The translations under genes and the position numbers were made by a program. Source: Meconema thalassinum (Eukaryota > Arthropoda > Insecta > Orthoptera > Tettigoniidae). From it: a stretch of 64,000 bases of DNA. Each line of letters opens with the position of its first letter. The stretch's first letter is position 1. The stretch spans positions 158,472,411 through 158,536,410 of the forward strand of contig OX336399.1 of the NCBI GenBank assembly GCA_946902985.2, read 5' to 3'. Positions 1-10,542 of the stretch are shown here, piece by piece. The notes under the pieces are model-generated. The model worked only from the letters and a program-made list of their open reading frames with translations, did no database searches and was not told the origin of the DNA.

Positions 1-1332
1 TTTTATGCCACTGGCATAAGTCAGTAGGAAGCCAGTCTATACATTTTATTTATGCGGCAAATTGTTCAGCCAAGAGAATTGTTCATGTTAATTTATTATT
101 ATTATTAATTTATTATAATTATTATTAAGGTATTTTCGGAGCATTTTATAAAAATTATTAGCATTCAGATAGGTTTTCTATGTCTTAGAAAACGCTATCA
201 AGCAAATTATTACGAACGACAATATCATAGAAAATTATGTGATTGCAGAATTTTACGGAGTTTTCGTCAGTTAGGATATTTTGAGAGACATGAGTCACTG
301 GAAATTCATATACAGGATTAATCTTGTCGGGAAGCATGACGCAATCTTGGGTCGCAGCGTCGAGAAAAGGCGAATTTTTGGAACGGAAATCAACTTCTTC
401 GTTCGCGCGCCGTGTGTAATGAACCAGAGGAGGGGAAGTAGCGGCGTGCTCAGCCAATCAGTGGAGACCACGTAAGCTGGAAGTCGGTACCATGGTGGGG
501 GAGCCAACGTGTGCATATATCGTTCGGCGCGGCGTGGAACGAGGACTATCTGTGTAGAACTTAACGAGTACGGTTGCACGCGGAAGTCGCTCCGATGTTC
601 CGTGGAGTGGAGGACTAACTTTTGTAAAACTTATCCAGTGTGGTTATACGAGTGTTTGGGTCCGATGTACGGACCATAGAATTATCTAATCTACCAGAAT
701 ATCATCAAATAACGAAGAAGATGGCGACGTCCAGGAGACTGTGGGAAGCACACAGCATCATCCAGCACGAGGGAAATGTTTTAGCAATTTCCAGTGGTAA
801 GCGCAAATCACGCAGAAATACGCAATCTCTCATTTCTCTTTGTTTTACATTTCATATTTCAGTAACTTCATAGCTTGGAAATAAGAGTAAAATCAATTTA
901 TCAGACTCCGTTTTCACGTAATTTTCTATCGGTAATATTAAAATCGCAACGCTCCAATTTAAATTTTAAACTTATTATTATTATTAATTTTGCTATACTT
1001 GTTTTATATAATAAATTCATTTCTTTTACAATGCAATCTTTGCTTTCAGTAGGTAGCATTAGATATAGACCAATTCCTTCTCCTGATACAATTGTTTGTT
1101 GGGTTAATGATCAAATCATACCACGATCTGAGTGAATAGAGTCTTGAAGGTGTTCTGCCAGAGCTAGACGTTGTTAAATACAAATTTAGATTTCAACATT
1201 GGGTTGAGGTCTTGGCGCCCATTAAAACAACATAGCTTAGGCAAAGGTAAACAGTTACATTTATCACCCAACAGTTAGGGGCAAGCAAAACGTTTCATTT
1301 GTCGCTCAACGTGTGGGCTGATAAACGTTTCA
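1..1332 (+). repeat. 5' LTR of element A (first 22 bp outside window)
   Basis: It matches 7035-8366 without net indels. The LTR starts TGTAACGTG (seen in the 3' copy) and ends AACGTTTCA, so it has the usual TG...CA ends. A TATA-like CATATATC lies near 512. Downstream, at 796, is a splice-donor-like GTAAGC, followed by a pyrimidine tract and CAG at about 860. AATAAA occurs near 1012. The last 120 bp hold several primer-binding-site-like units (see findings). Confidence 0.95.
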
Positions 1333-1334
1333 TT

Positions 1335-1354
1335 TGTCGCCGACAACTTGGGGC
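1335..1354 (+). other. Primer binding site of element A, tRNA-Lys type, degenerate
   Basis: Two bases after the LTR end comes TGTCGCCGACAACTTGGGGC. It resembles the retroviral tRNA-Lys1,2 primer site TGGCGCCCAACGTGGGGC, which element B keeps with one mismatch. The position right after the LTR fits minus-strand priming. The mismatches make present function doubtful. Confidence 0.65.
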
Positions 1355-1445
1355 TGAAAACCTAATAACATTTGTGGAAGGAGAAGGGTATATATTTCTG
1401 TGCCTGTATTTTGGGGGTTATTTGTCTGTATCAGTGTATATCATT

Positions 1446-3397
1446 ATGGGGGATGAGAAAGAAAGACAGATGAGGTTACGTAGTGGTCATCAACTGGAGA
1501 GTGATGATACGAGCAGTATGTCGAGTGATGGTAGTACCGGGGTAGCGGAGGTAAATCCCGATACTGAAACAGGGAGTGTAGGCGGCCAACCAGAATTAAA
1601 AACTTTACTTCTCGAGTTCATGTATCAGAACAAAGTTAGTAGTGATGCCTTAAATGCAAAATTAGAACAAAACAGTAGGGAAAATAAAGAAAGTACAGAT
1701 GCCTTAAACGCCAAATTAGAAAAAAACAGTAGGGAAAATAAAGAAAGTACAGATGCCTTAAACGCCAAATTAGAACAAAACAGTAGGGAAAATAAAGAAA
1801 GTACAGACGCTTTAAACGCAAAACTGGAACAAAACAACGCTAAATTAGAACAAAACAGTAGGGAAAATAGAGAGAGTAATGAAACTTTAAACGCCAGATT
1901 AGAACAAAACAGTAAGGAAAATAGAGAGAGTACTGAAACTTTAAATGCTAAATTAGAACAAAACAGTAGGGAAATGAGTGACAAATTTGAACTGATTAGA
2001 GGTGAGATCAGGGGGGTGATGGAAGAAAAGGCTAAAGAGATTATTGCAGATGTAGACAGAAAATTAGGAAAAGTACAGGAGGAGTTGGAAATTAGAATCA
2101 GTACACAGGCTGAAAATTTAAAAGAACTAGTGCAACTGGAAACACAGCAGGTCAAAAAGCAATTGGGGGAGAAATTGACAAAATTCAGGTAGCTACTAAA
2201 GAGGTTAAGGAACAGCTGGGGGGTAGAATTGAGAAAGTCCACTCACAAATAGTTGCAGAAGTAAATGATTTAAGAGAGAGTAATAGAGAGAGAATTAGCA
2301 AGATTGAGGAGAAACAAGCAAAGCTATATGATAAAGTAGAAGAATTAGAAGGAAATATTAAATTAACAGTAAACAGTATTGAGAGGAAGGCTGAGGAGAA
2401 AATCGCAGAATTAGAGTTAAAATTAAAAGCTAGGATCAGGCAAGAAAATAGTCAGAATAGGCCAGTTTTTGTAAATAGCACACACAGGGAGGTAGAACTG
2501 GGTAAGTTCAGCAATCGACAGGGGTGCCCAATGGAGTTCATGAACACTATAGAAAATAAATTCGGGGAAAGGTTGGAAAATGGTAGTATTGAGTGGTGCC
2601 AGGTAGTTGAAATTTTAGAACAAGTGTTTGTGGGGGAAACGAGGAATTGGTTTGCTGTCTACAGAGACAAGTTTACTGATATCAATGATTTTAAAATGAA
2701 ATTCTGTGAAAAGTTCTGGAATGAGGTTATTCAGTCGCAGCATCGTGAGGGAGTAGTGTGTGGTAAATATAACCCTAAAGGAAGCTCCACCATGACCGAA
2801 TACTTTTTAGGGCAGGTATTAGTGTGTAAATATCTGGATGGCTTGAAGGAGGAAAGTGATGTGGTGAGGTTGCTACTTAGGCACTTTCCCTATAGGATCA
2901 AGGAGGCTGCTTGTATCCAGAATGTAAAGACTATATCACAAGTAGAAAATTTGTTAAGCACATTTGATGCACTAGGGAGAGGGGGTTATGAGGACAATTT
3001 CAATCGGAACCAGGGTAATAATAATAATAGACCTAATGAAGCCAGGCATCAAGAAGTTCAAGGGAACGGTGGCGAAGGGGCCAACGCTCAAAATAGAAAT
3101 AATAATAATCAGCTAAATCAGAACAGAGGAAATGGCTATGGTAATCAGTATCAAGGGAGGAACAATGATTTCAGGGGAAATCAAGGGAGGAACAATGATT
3201 TCAGGGGAAATCAAGGGAGAAATTATAATGACAATAATTACAACCAGAATAGGGGTCAAGGAAGAGGACAGCCTAGTGGTAGTAATATACAGCCAAACAA
3301 TGACAACACAGCCCAGAACAACCAGACCAGTTTAGTAGTTAGTAGTACTACGGCCAGCTGTAGCGGTTCTTTAAACGCGAACCAGGCTGCGAAGTAA
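1446..3397 (+). pseudogene. gag: gag of element A, one-base frameshift
   Basis: The ATG at 1446 aligns with the intact gag start of element B (MGDEKE.. against MGSVEE..). Residues about 60-190 form a long coiled coil built of 18-residue repeats containing the heptad NAKLEQN. A capsid-like region follows (about 2500-2980, with the motifs MEFMNTIENKFG and NWFAVYRDKF). The C-terminus is rich in Asn, Gly, Gln and Arg with direct repeats of GRNNDFRGNQ. No CCHC zinc knuckle is visible. At about 2165-2170 a run of G is one base shorter than in B (five against six), which shifts the frame, and the rest reads in another frame to the stop at 3397. Structural protein of the retrotransposon particle, now broken. 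Confidence 0.88.
3370..3376 (+). promoter_or_regulatory. Predicted -1 ribosomal frameshift site, gag to pol
   Basis: TTTAAAC sits in phase with gag as T TTA AAC, seven codons before the gag stop. The pol frame is open through this point and is -1 relative to gag. U UUA AAC is an established slippery heptamer. The same heptamer in the same phase occurs in element B. I did not find a clear downstream pseudoknot by eye. Confidence 0.7.
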
Positions 3398-5941
3398 GGT
3401 CAGAATCTCAGTCTGTAGCATGCCCTGTCCATACAATTATACAGGAACCCTATGACCTAAATGTAAGAAATGAATTATTACATGAACTAAATGATGAAGG
3501 TATTATTCAGGAAGTGGTTAGTAAGAGCCCCATAGTTAAATTTAACGTGTCCGAGGCATACACAGATGTTTTAATTGATAGTGGTTGTATGAAGAGTTGC
3601 ATAAGTAGTGCATTTTATGATAAAATGAAAGGAACTGGAGTAAATTTTGAGGAGATGCCAATTAAAAGCACTTTTGTTATCACAGCTGTTGGGAAGAGGT
3701 CTAAAGTAATTTCTAAGCAAGTTTTAGTAGACATTAAAATTAATAATCATGTAGAGAAGCAGATTTGCCTTGTAATTCCAAATTTAGTATTCAGTGTTAT
3801 CTTGGGTTCAGAGTGGCTAAGTAGAGTGTCTGGTAACTTATGTTATGATGTAGGGAGTTTGAAATTTAAATGGGGAGATTCTGAAGTAGAAGTAGCGTTC
3901 AATGACCAAATTCAGAGAAGTAGTATTGTAGGTGTGATTTGTACTTTAAATGAGATATCACCAGCCGTAGAGCGGGGTTCTCCATGTTTTGTGGGCAGTG
4001 TGATTACGAACGGAAGTCTAGAGGACTCGTTACGTGGTGCTGCATTTCAGGGAAATATAGAGGTGGAACAATGTGTTCGGCTCTATGATGTGTTATTGTG
4101 TAATAGGAAAGTTTTTGAGGATCGCATTGGTATGGCCAATTGCTATACACATTCATTGAACGTTATTGATAGGTCAGTATTCACAGGACATAGATATCCT
4201 GTACCTTTCGCTTATCAGAATGCAGTTGAGGCACAAATTAATCAGATGCTTGAAGATGGGATTATTGAGCACTCTAACAGTCCATATGTTAATTCTTTGA
4301 TCACGGTACCCAAGACCGACGGCACAGTTCGTATTTGTTTAGACGCTCGTTTGGTTAACAGTAGAATTAGTTCAGATCAGCTGAAATCTATGTTAATAGA
4401 GGAATTAATGCAAACATTTGAGGGGAAGAAGTATTTCACTTGTGTAGATTTGAGTTCCAGTTTTTGGCAAGTGCCACTTATGTACGAAGATAGACCATTT
4501 ACAGCTTTTAGTCATAAATATAACCTTTATCAATTTTGTAGAACACCTTATGGGTTAAAGAGTAGTTCAGCAGCTTTAATTAGGGCTTTAAACATCGCAT
4601 TAGGGGATGACACAGGAGAGTTTGTAACCATTTACATAGATGATATGGTAATTAGTTCACGCAGTTTTGAGGTTAGATTTCGTCAGAACGCTCTATCCAA
4701 GTTCCAACGTTCACCACTAGGTATCATTGATATCTGGTGGCGAAAGTTGGAACTACTTGAAATTGAACGGAACTTGTAGCTCACCCTTTAGGGTGTCCGC
4801 TGGAAGCAGCTACAGACTCAGGCGAGCCGAACATGTCCTCGGACACTCCCGGCACTAAAAGCCATACGATAAATAAATAAATAAATAAATGAGGAGCAAC
4901 TACGTCATTTAGATATAGTTTTTCAGAAGTTAGATCAGGCAGGGTTCACTTTGAAGCTGTCTAAGTCGTCATTCTGTCAGTCAGAAGTGACATTTTTAGG
5001 TCATAGAGTGTCAAGTAGAGGTGTAACTCCAGAAGAAAGTAGGGTTAATAAGATACTTAACGCAGAGGTGCCACAGAATGTTAAACAGTTAAAAACATAC
5101 CTGGGAATTTGCTACTTTTTCAGGAGGTTCGTTCTTAAATACTCAGGGTTGGTAGAACCATTCAGGGAATTGCTTAAAAGAGGGACTCGGTGGAGATGGG
5201 AGTCCAAGCATGAACAGGCTTTTAGAGCGCTGAAGGAAGGTTTTGAGAAAGCTGTAGTGCTGAAATATCCGTTAAAAGATAAGGAATATGTGGTTATGAC
5301 AGATGCTTCACATATAGGTATTGCTGGAGTATTATGTCAGAAAGATGATGAGGGTAATCTGTGCATTGTATCTTTAGCCTCGCGAGGACTGACAGCAGCA
5401 GAGAAAAGATACACGATTACTGAGTTAGAGCTTTTAGGTATTGTTTTCAGTTTAGGGAAATTTAGAATGTATTTAGTAGGGGGGAAATTTGAGATCCATA
5501 CAGATCACCATGCACTACTGTATATGAGAACTTGTAAACTCAGTTCTAACAGAGTTAGTAGGTGGATTCTTGCTCTGCAGGAATACGAATTCACAGTAAA
5601 ATATATTAAAGGTAAAGATAACATTCTTGCAGACATGCTATCGAGGGACACTAATTTATGTAGGGATTATCCTGTGGTTAAAGCAGAGGACAGTATTTTA
5701 ATATGTGCATGTGTGGACAGTAGCAACAGGGCATCGTTACAGACACTGAGAAATACGCTAGGTAGAGCAACATGATGACGTTCATTTAAGGGAGCCACTG
5801 GCAAGGTTGGAAGCAGGTGACGGAGTAACATTTATAGTTTCCAAACGTATTGGGAAAACAGCATATGTGCTGGAGAATAGTGAGGGAAACAGATTATACG
5901 GGACGTATAATATACATAGTCTCCGAAAGTATGTGTCATAA
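3377..5941 (+). pseudogene. pol: pol of element A (protease, RT, RNase H; integrase deleted)
   Basis: The pol frame is open from the gag overlap. It has a protease active-site motif LIDSG near 3568, then RT with YIDDM at 4633-4647. A SINE inserted at 4673-4889 stops the frame at 4779. RT/RNase H sequence resumes at about 4895 and runs to 5775, with RNase H marks MTDASH, TELELLG and HTDHHALL. At about 5835 the sequence jumps to the end of the integrase (SKRIGKTAYV to LRKYVS, stop at 5939-5941). By comparison with B, roughly 1 kb with the integrase zinc and DDE core is missing. Replicative enzymes of a Gypsy element; this copy cannot encode them all. The nominal GTG start at 3514 is not real. 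Confidence 0.9.
4673..4889 (+). mobile_element. SINE family S5, 5' truncated, inside RT of element A
   Basis: The insert is absent from the same place in element B. It is flanked by TGAGG (4668-4672 and 4890-4894) and ends in an (AAAT)n tail. Its 3' half (TAGCTCACCC, GTGTCCG, CGAGCCGAACATGTCCTCGG, CACTCCCGGCACTAAAAGCC) matches the fuller copy at 50340-50703 in the other orientation. The tRNA-like head and core domain are missing; an unrelated or rearranged segment of about 100 bp is at its 5' end. Confidence 0.82.
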
Positions 5942-7012
5942 AGTGAGGATGTTTAGCTGGCGAGCCAGCCTGTCAAATGAGTAAGTGTGGTATTTGGTGC
6001 GTGGGAGGAGATGGTCTTCCAGGCAGGCGTATCAGAAGTCACACAGGGGGGTAGTATGTTAGTAAATGAGAGTTTTTAAGGTACAGGGAAATATGACGGG
6101 ATTGTCGGATGCTCTTGAGCACTAAAATGTCTCGATACACCAAGGCCAGAATTTGGTAGCGCTGGTGAATTCCCATTTGCCTCCAAGAGATGGGTGAGCG
6201 CTTGGACAGGGTATTTTTGCTTAAGGCGTCCACGAGGCAAAAGATGGGCCATCAGAAGGCGAGACAGTCCTTCATGAAACTCATACATATCAGCACACGT
6301 GATTTCTGTTTACGGCCTCGCCATGTAAGATTTGTAAGTGTGTAATTTAAGGTAATTTGTACAAAGGTATTATTTGTGTGAGGAGAAATGGTCTGTGTCG
6401 AGAACTAGTATTAAGTAGAATATGGTCTACGGGAACTTAACAAGACAGGGCGATTACGGCACAGAAATATGTGGTGTTATATGTAATGCGCATTTACTGT
6501 TTTTTTTTTCAGAAGTCAATATTAATTTAATCTGCTTTAAAGAGAGATTAAGTATTATGGTCACGAGGCGCTGCCACAATAGTGTGATCGTGTGCTCAGT
6601 GATAAGTGGGATTAATTTCACAATAAGGAAGGAACCTCCAGTGAAATTAGGAAGTTCTAGGGAGATATACATATATCAGAACACCTTGAGGCGTGTGATG
6701 TAACATCTCATATACATAGTGCTCACACATTAATTATGTCTATTTTTCCAACATAGAGAAATTTGAGAGGCGGAAATATCCGTGGAACACTATTCTATAT
6801 GTAAATCATTGGACTGGTTGCAAAGTGCAATCCATAGTGAAAACAAACTTTGACGCAAAGTGCGTGAAGAAAAATTATGAGTGTATATATCTGTAATTTA
6901 GGGTGATTTCATTTATGTAATATGTATTTTGGATGGGGTTTATTAACGTGTCTGGGAAAATCGGATAATGGACCGTCGTCACGGTAAATCATCCGATGAT
7001 CCGAGGCGAAAA
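5942..7012 (+). other. 3' non-coding region of element A
   Basis: About 1.07 kb lies between the pol stop and the 3' LTR. It matches the corresponding part of B, which there is split by LINE insertions. No env-like frame is seen. An antisense 70-codon frame (6076-6288, minus) is kept in B with only about four residue changes. The purine-rich GAGGCGAAAA just before the LTR at 7013 may be the polypurine tract. Confidence 0.75.
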
Positions 7013-8366
7013 TGTAACGTGTTTTTCGAGGGTTTTTTATGCCACTGGCATAAGTCAGTAGGAAGCCAGTCTATACATTTTATTTACGCGGCAAATTGTT
7101 CAGCCAAGAGAATTGTTCATGTTAATTTATTATTATTATTAATTTATTATAATTATTATTAAGATATTTTCGGAGCATTTTATAAAAATTATTAGCATTC
7201 AGATAGGTTTTCTATGTCTTAGAAAACGCTATCAAGCAAATTATTACGAACGACAATATCATAGAAAATTATGTGATTGCGGAATTTTACGGAGTTTTCG
7301 TCAGTTAGGATATTTTGAGAGACATGAGTCACTGGAAATTCATATACAGGATTAATCTTGTCGGGAAGCATGACGCAATCTTGGGTCGCAGCGTTGAGAA
7401 AAGGCGAATTGTTGGAACGGAAATCAACTTCTTCGTTCGCGCGCCGTGTGTAATGAACCAGAGGAGGGGAAGTAGCGGCGTGCTCAGCCAATCAGTGGAG
7501 ACCACGTAAGCTGGAAGTCGGTACCATGGTGGGGGAGCCAACGTGTGCATATATCGTTCGGCGTGGCGTGGAACGAGGACTATCTGTGTAGAACTTAACG
7601 AGTACGGTTGCACGCGGAAGTCGCTCCGATGTTCCGTGGAGTGGAGGACTAACTTTTGTAAAACTTATCCAGTGTGGTTATACGAGTGTTTGGGTCCGAT
7701 GTACGGACCATAGAATTATCTAATCTACCAGAATATCATCAAATAACGAAGAAGATGGCGACGTCCAGGAGACTGTGGGAAGCACACAGCATCATCCAGT
7801 ACGAGGGAAATGCTTTAGCAATTTCCAGTGGTAAGCGCAAATCACGCAGAAATACGCAATCTCTCATTTCTCTTTGTTTTACATTTCATATTTCAGTAAC
7901 TTCATAGCTTGGAAATAAGAGTAAAATCAATTTATCAGACTCAGTTTTCACGTAATTTTCTATCGGTAATATTAAAATCGCAACGCTCCAATTTAAATTT
8001 TAAACTTATTATTATCATTAATTTTGCTATTCTTGTTTTATATAATAAATTCATTTCTTTTACAATGCAATCTTTGCTTTCAGTAGGTAGCATTAGATAT
8101 AGACCAATTCCTTCTCCTGATACAATTGTTTGTTGGGTTAATGATCAAATCATACCACGATCTGAGTGAATAGAGTCTTGAAGGTGTTCTGCCAGAGCTA
8201 GACGTTGTTAAATACAAGTTTAGATTTCAACATTGGGTTGAGGTCTTGGCGCCCATTAAAACAACATAGCTTAGGCAAAGGTAAACAGTTACATTTATCA
8301 CCCAACAGTTAGGGGCAAGCAAAACGTTTAATTTGTCGCTCAACGTGTGGGCTGATAAACGTTTCA
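7013..8366 (+). repeat. 3' LTR of element A
   Basis: It begins TGTAACGTG after GAGGCGAAAA and ends AACGTTTCA. Its length is 1354 bp. The start is fixed by comparison with both LTRs of B, one of which is followed directly by unrelated DNA at this base. The flank from 8367 is LINE coding sequence. Confidence 0.95.
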
Positions 8367-8369
8367 GAA

Positions 8370-10528
8370 TGGAAAGGAGGTTGAAAGTATGGAAGAAATA
8401 AAGGTTATCTGGAGAGAATACTTCAAGGAACTCCTAAATCCAACTAAAACCAGCGTAGTGGACATTGCGGAGGAAGAAACAGACAGTGACCAAGACATTT
8501 CAGAGAAGGAATTGACATGGAAAGAAGTGGAGGAAGCATTAAAGAAGATGAAAGGGGGAAAGGCACCGGGAATAGATGAAGTGAGTGTGGAGATGGTGAG
8601 AGAGCAGGGGTGATGGGAACACAGTGGCTCTTTCGAGTAATGAAAGAGATATGGAGGGAGAAGAAAATACCAGAGGACTGGAAAAGAGGGATAATAATAT
8701 CCATATTTAAAAAGGGAAGTAGGAAGGAATGCAAGAACTACAGGGGAATTACACTCATGTGCCACTGCGCCAAAATATTTGAGAAGGTACTGGAGAGAAG
8801 AATTCGGACAGAAGTTGAAGATGGGCTGAGGGAAGAACAGTATGGATTCAGGCCAGGAAGGTCAACAGTTGACCTCATCTTTGCTGTAAGACAGCTACAA
8901 GAACACCATTATGAATATGGGAAAGATCTGGTGATGACCTTCTTGGATATTGAGAAAGCATATGATAGTATTAATAGAAACAAGGTATGGGAAGCAATGA
9001 GAGCAAAAGCAGTGAACAAGGAGACAGTGGCAAGAGTGAAAGCAATGTACGAGGGAAGCAAAAGCTGTGTAAAGGTGAAATAATCTGACCATCGTGGTGG
9101 CAAGGAAGAGCGAAAGGCATGCATACATGCTAAGTTACATCCTGTTTGCTTCGTACGTGACAAAATGCAAGTTCATGTGAAATATGATACAACACAGGTG
9201 TTCACCTGGGACATTAGCTGTCCACGTGCACGATAACTGTTAACAAGTTACATCCTGTTTTGCTTCGTACGTGATAAAATGCAAGTTGACGTGTAATATG
9301 ATACAACACAGGTGTTCACTTTGGGCGTTAGCTGTCCACGTGACCGATAACAGGATGTTCAAAGCGTGGGGAAAAATGATTATACATACAATGTAACATA
9401 TATAAAGACATGTCGTTATCATTTCCACTCACACTTAGGTGACTACCTTTGAACACATTGCGTTGCGTGAAACCCCTGGTCTTGTTTAACAGTTTTGGTG
9501 TTGGTGGAAAATACTTAACCTTGTTGTGGGGTAGGTATTTATGTATATATTTATTCATTTATACATTTATTGATTTATATATATATATAACGGAATGGTT
9601 TCAACTGGAGAGTGGTCTGAAACAAGGAAGTGCACTCTCACCCCTGTTATTTATAGTGGTGATGGATGAAATCATACGAAAAGTGGTAAATAGCATTGGG
9701 GAAAGGAAAATGAAGGCAATGTTGTTTGCTGATGGCCTTCTGGTATGGGGAGAGGATGAGGAAGAAGTACAAGAGCAATTAGATGAGTGGGAGAAGGTAG
9801 TGTTATCATAAGGGATGAAGTTCTCAGCACCAAAGAGTGAAGTGGTCATCACAATGAGGAGGAAGAACAGACTGGATATGGGCATAACACTTGGAGGACA
9901 GCAGTTGCAAAAAGTAGAATGCTTCAAGTACTTGGGAAGCATAATTGAAGAAAAGGGAGGCAATAGGATGGAAATAAATGAAAGGGGAAGGTGTGCAGAT
10001 GGATTTTTCAAGAGTGTTAGGGGGATGATATGGAATCAAGATGTACCACAAAAATGTAAAGCAATCATCTACAAGACCTACTTTGTGCCAATTTTGATGT
10101 ATGGTTCAGAAACATGGGTTATGAAGGAAAGGGGCAAGAGTAAAATACGAGCAGTGGAGATGAAGTTCCAGAGGAGTAGGATAGGAGTAACAAGAATGGA
10201 CAGAGTAAGGAATGAGAGGGTCAGAGAGATGGTGAGAGAGGAACCATTGCAAAATAGAATAGAGCGATCTAGGCTACAATGGTATGGACATGTGAGGAGG
10301 ATGTGAGAGGAGAGGATACCGAAGAAGATGTTTGGAATGGAAATGAAGAGAAGGAGGCCAAGGGGAAGACCAAGGGACAGGTGGACAAAAGGAGTTACGA
10401 AGAGTGTGGAGGAAAGAGGAGTGTGCTGGGTCACAGTGGAAGATGAGACATGGTGGATGGACAGGAAACGATGGAGAGGCTTATGTTCCAAGCAGACCCG
10501 ACCAGCGGTCGGAATCTGCTCAAGATGA
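8370..10528 (+). pseudogene. Reverse transcriptase pseudogene of LINE C1
   Basis: The conceptual protein is spread over several frames: a linker and RT start (8389-8613), RT fingers and palm with QYGFRPGRSTVDLIF and FLDIEKAYDS (8610-9083), RT palm and thumb (about 9597-9811), the C-terminal region (9815-10306, with RIGVTRMDRVRNERVREMV), and the end (10328-10528). It has frameshifts and in-frame stops. The catalytic FADD reads FADG (codon GGC at 9734-9736), which would kill polymerase activity even if the frame were whole. Related copies in this window keep FADD. Confidence 0.9.
9082..9596. repeat. Insert in LINE C1: 113-bp tandem duplication plus TATA-like region
   Basis: LINE coding sequence stops at about 9081 and resumes at about 9597. 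Inside, a unit beginning AAGTTACATCCTGTTT is repeated with a period of 113 bp (starts at 9132 and 9245); each carries TACGTGA and CCACGTG-type motifs. Downstream is ACATATATAAAGACATG (about 9396), TATA-box-like, then unique sequence and an AT-rich end. No clear target duplication and no long frame. It could be the end of another TE carrying a promoter. Confidence 0.6.
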
Positions 10529-10542
10529 TGATGATGATGATC

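Larger units (their letters stand above)
1..8366 (+). mobile_element. Gypsy-type LTR retrotransposon A (defective)
   Basis: Two direct repeats at a constant offset of 7034 bp flank gag-like and pol-like reading frames in the order gag, protease, reverse transcriptase, RNase H and integrase tail, the Ty3/Gypsy order. The element starts about 22 bp before the window. It is defective: gag has a one-base deletion, a SINE interrupts RT, and most of the integrase is deleted compared with element B. I see no env-like frame. About a dozen differences between the LTRs by eye (about 1%) suggest a fairly recent insertion. The sequence after the 3' LTR reads straight into LINE sequence, so A probably landed inside that LINE. 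The left flank and any target duplication are outside the window. Confidence 0.93.
8367..10542 (+). mobile_element. LINE (RTE-like, GAT-tail family), copy C1
   Basis: Sequence directly after the 3' LTR encodes the linker and RT of the same LINE family as 26619-28614, with the same C-terminal signature (GRPRDRW, RGLCSKQT) and the same (GAT)n tail just after the stop. Short tandem-repeat tails are typical of the RTE group, so I place it there with reserve. Its 5' part is missing here, probably because Gypsy A inserted into it. A 515-bp foreign segment lies at 9082-9596. Confidence 0.88.

Noticed and set aside
185..579. Minus-strand frames in the LTR of A, repeated at 7219-7613
   Set aside because: They are in non-coding LTR sequence, occur twice only because LTRs are copies, and are not kept open in element B.
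1625..2242. 205-codon minus-strand frame rich in Leu, Phe and Ser over gag
   Set aside because: It is the antisense shadow of the gag coiled-coil repeats; the same happens in element B at 35864-36400.
5942..7012. An env gene in the 3' region of the Gypsy elements
   Set aside because: No frame with signal peptide, glycosylated ectodomain and membrane anchor; longest sense frame is 93 codons and reads through non-conserved text.
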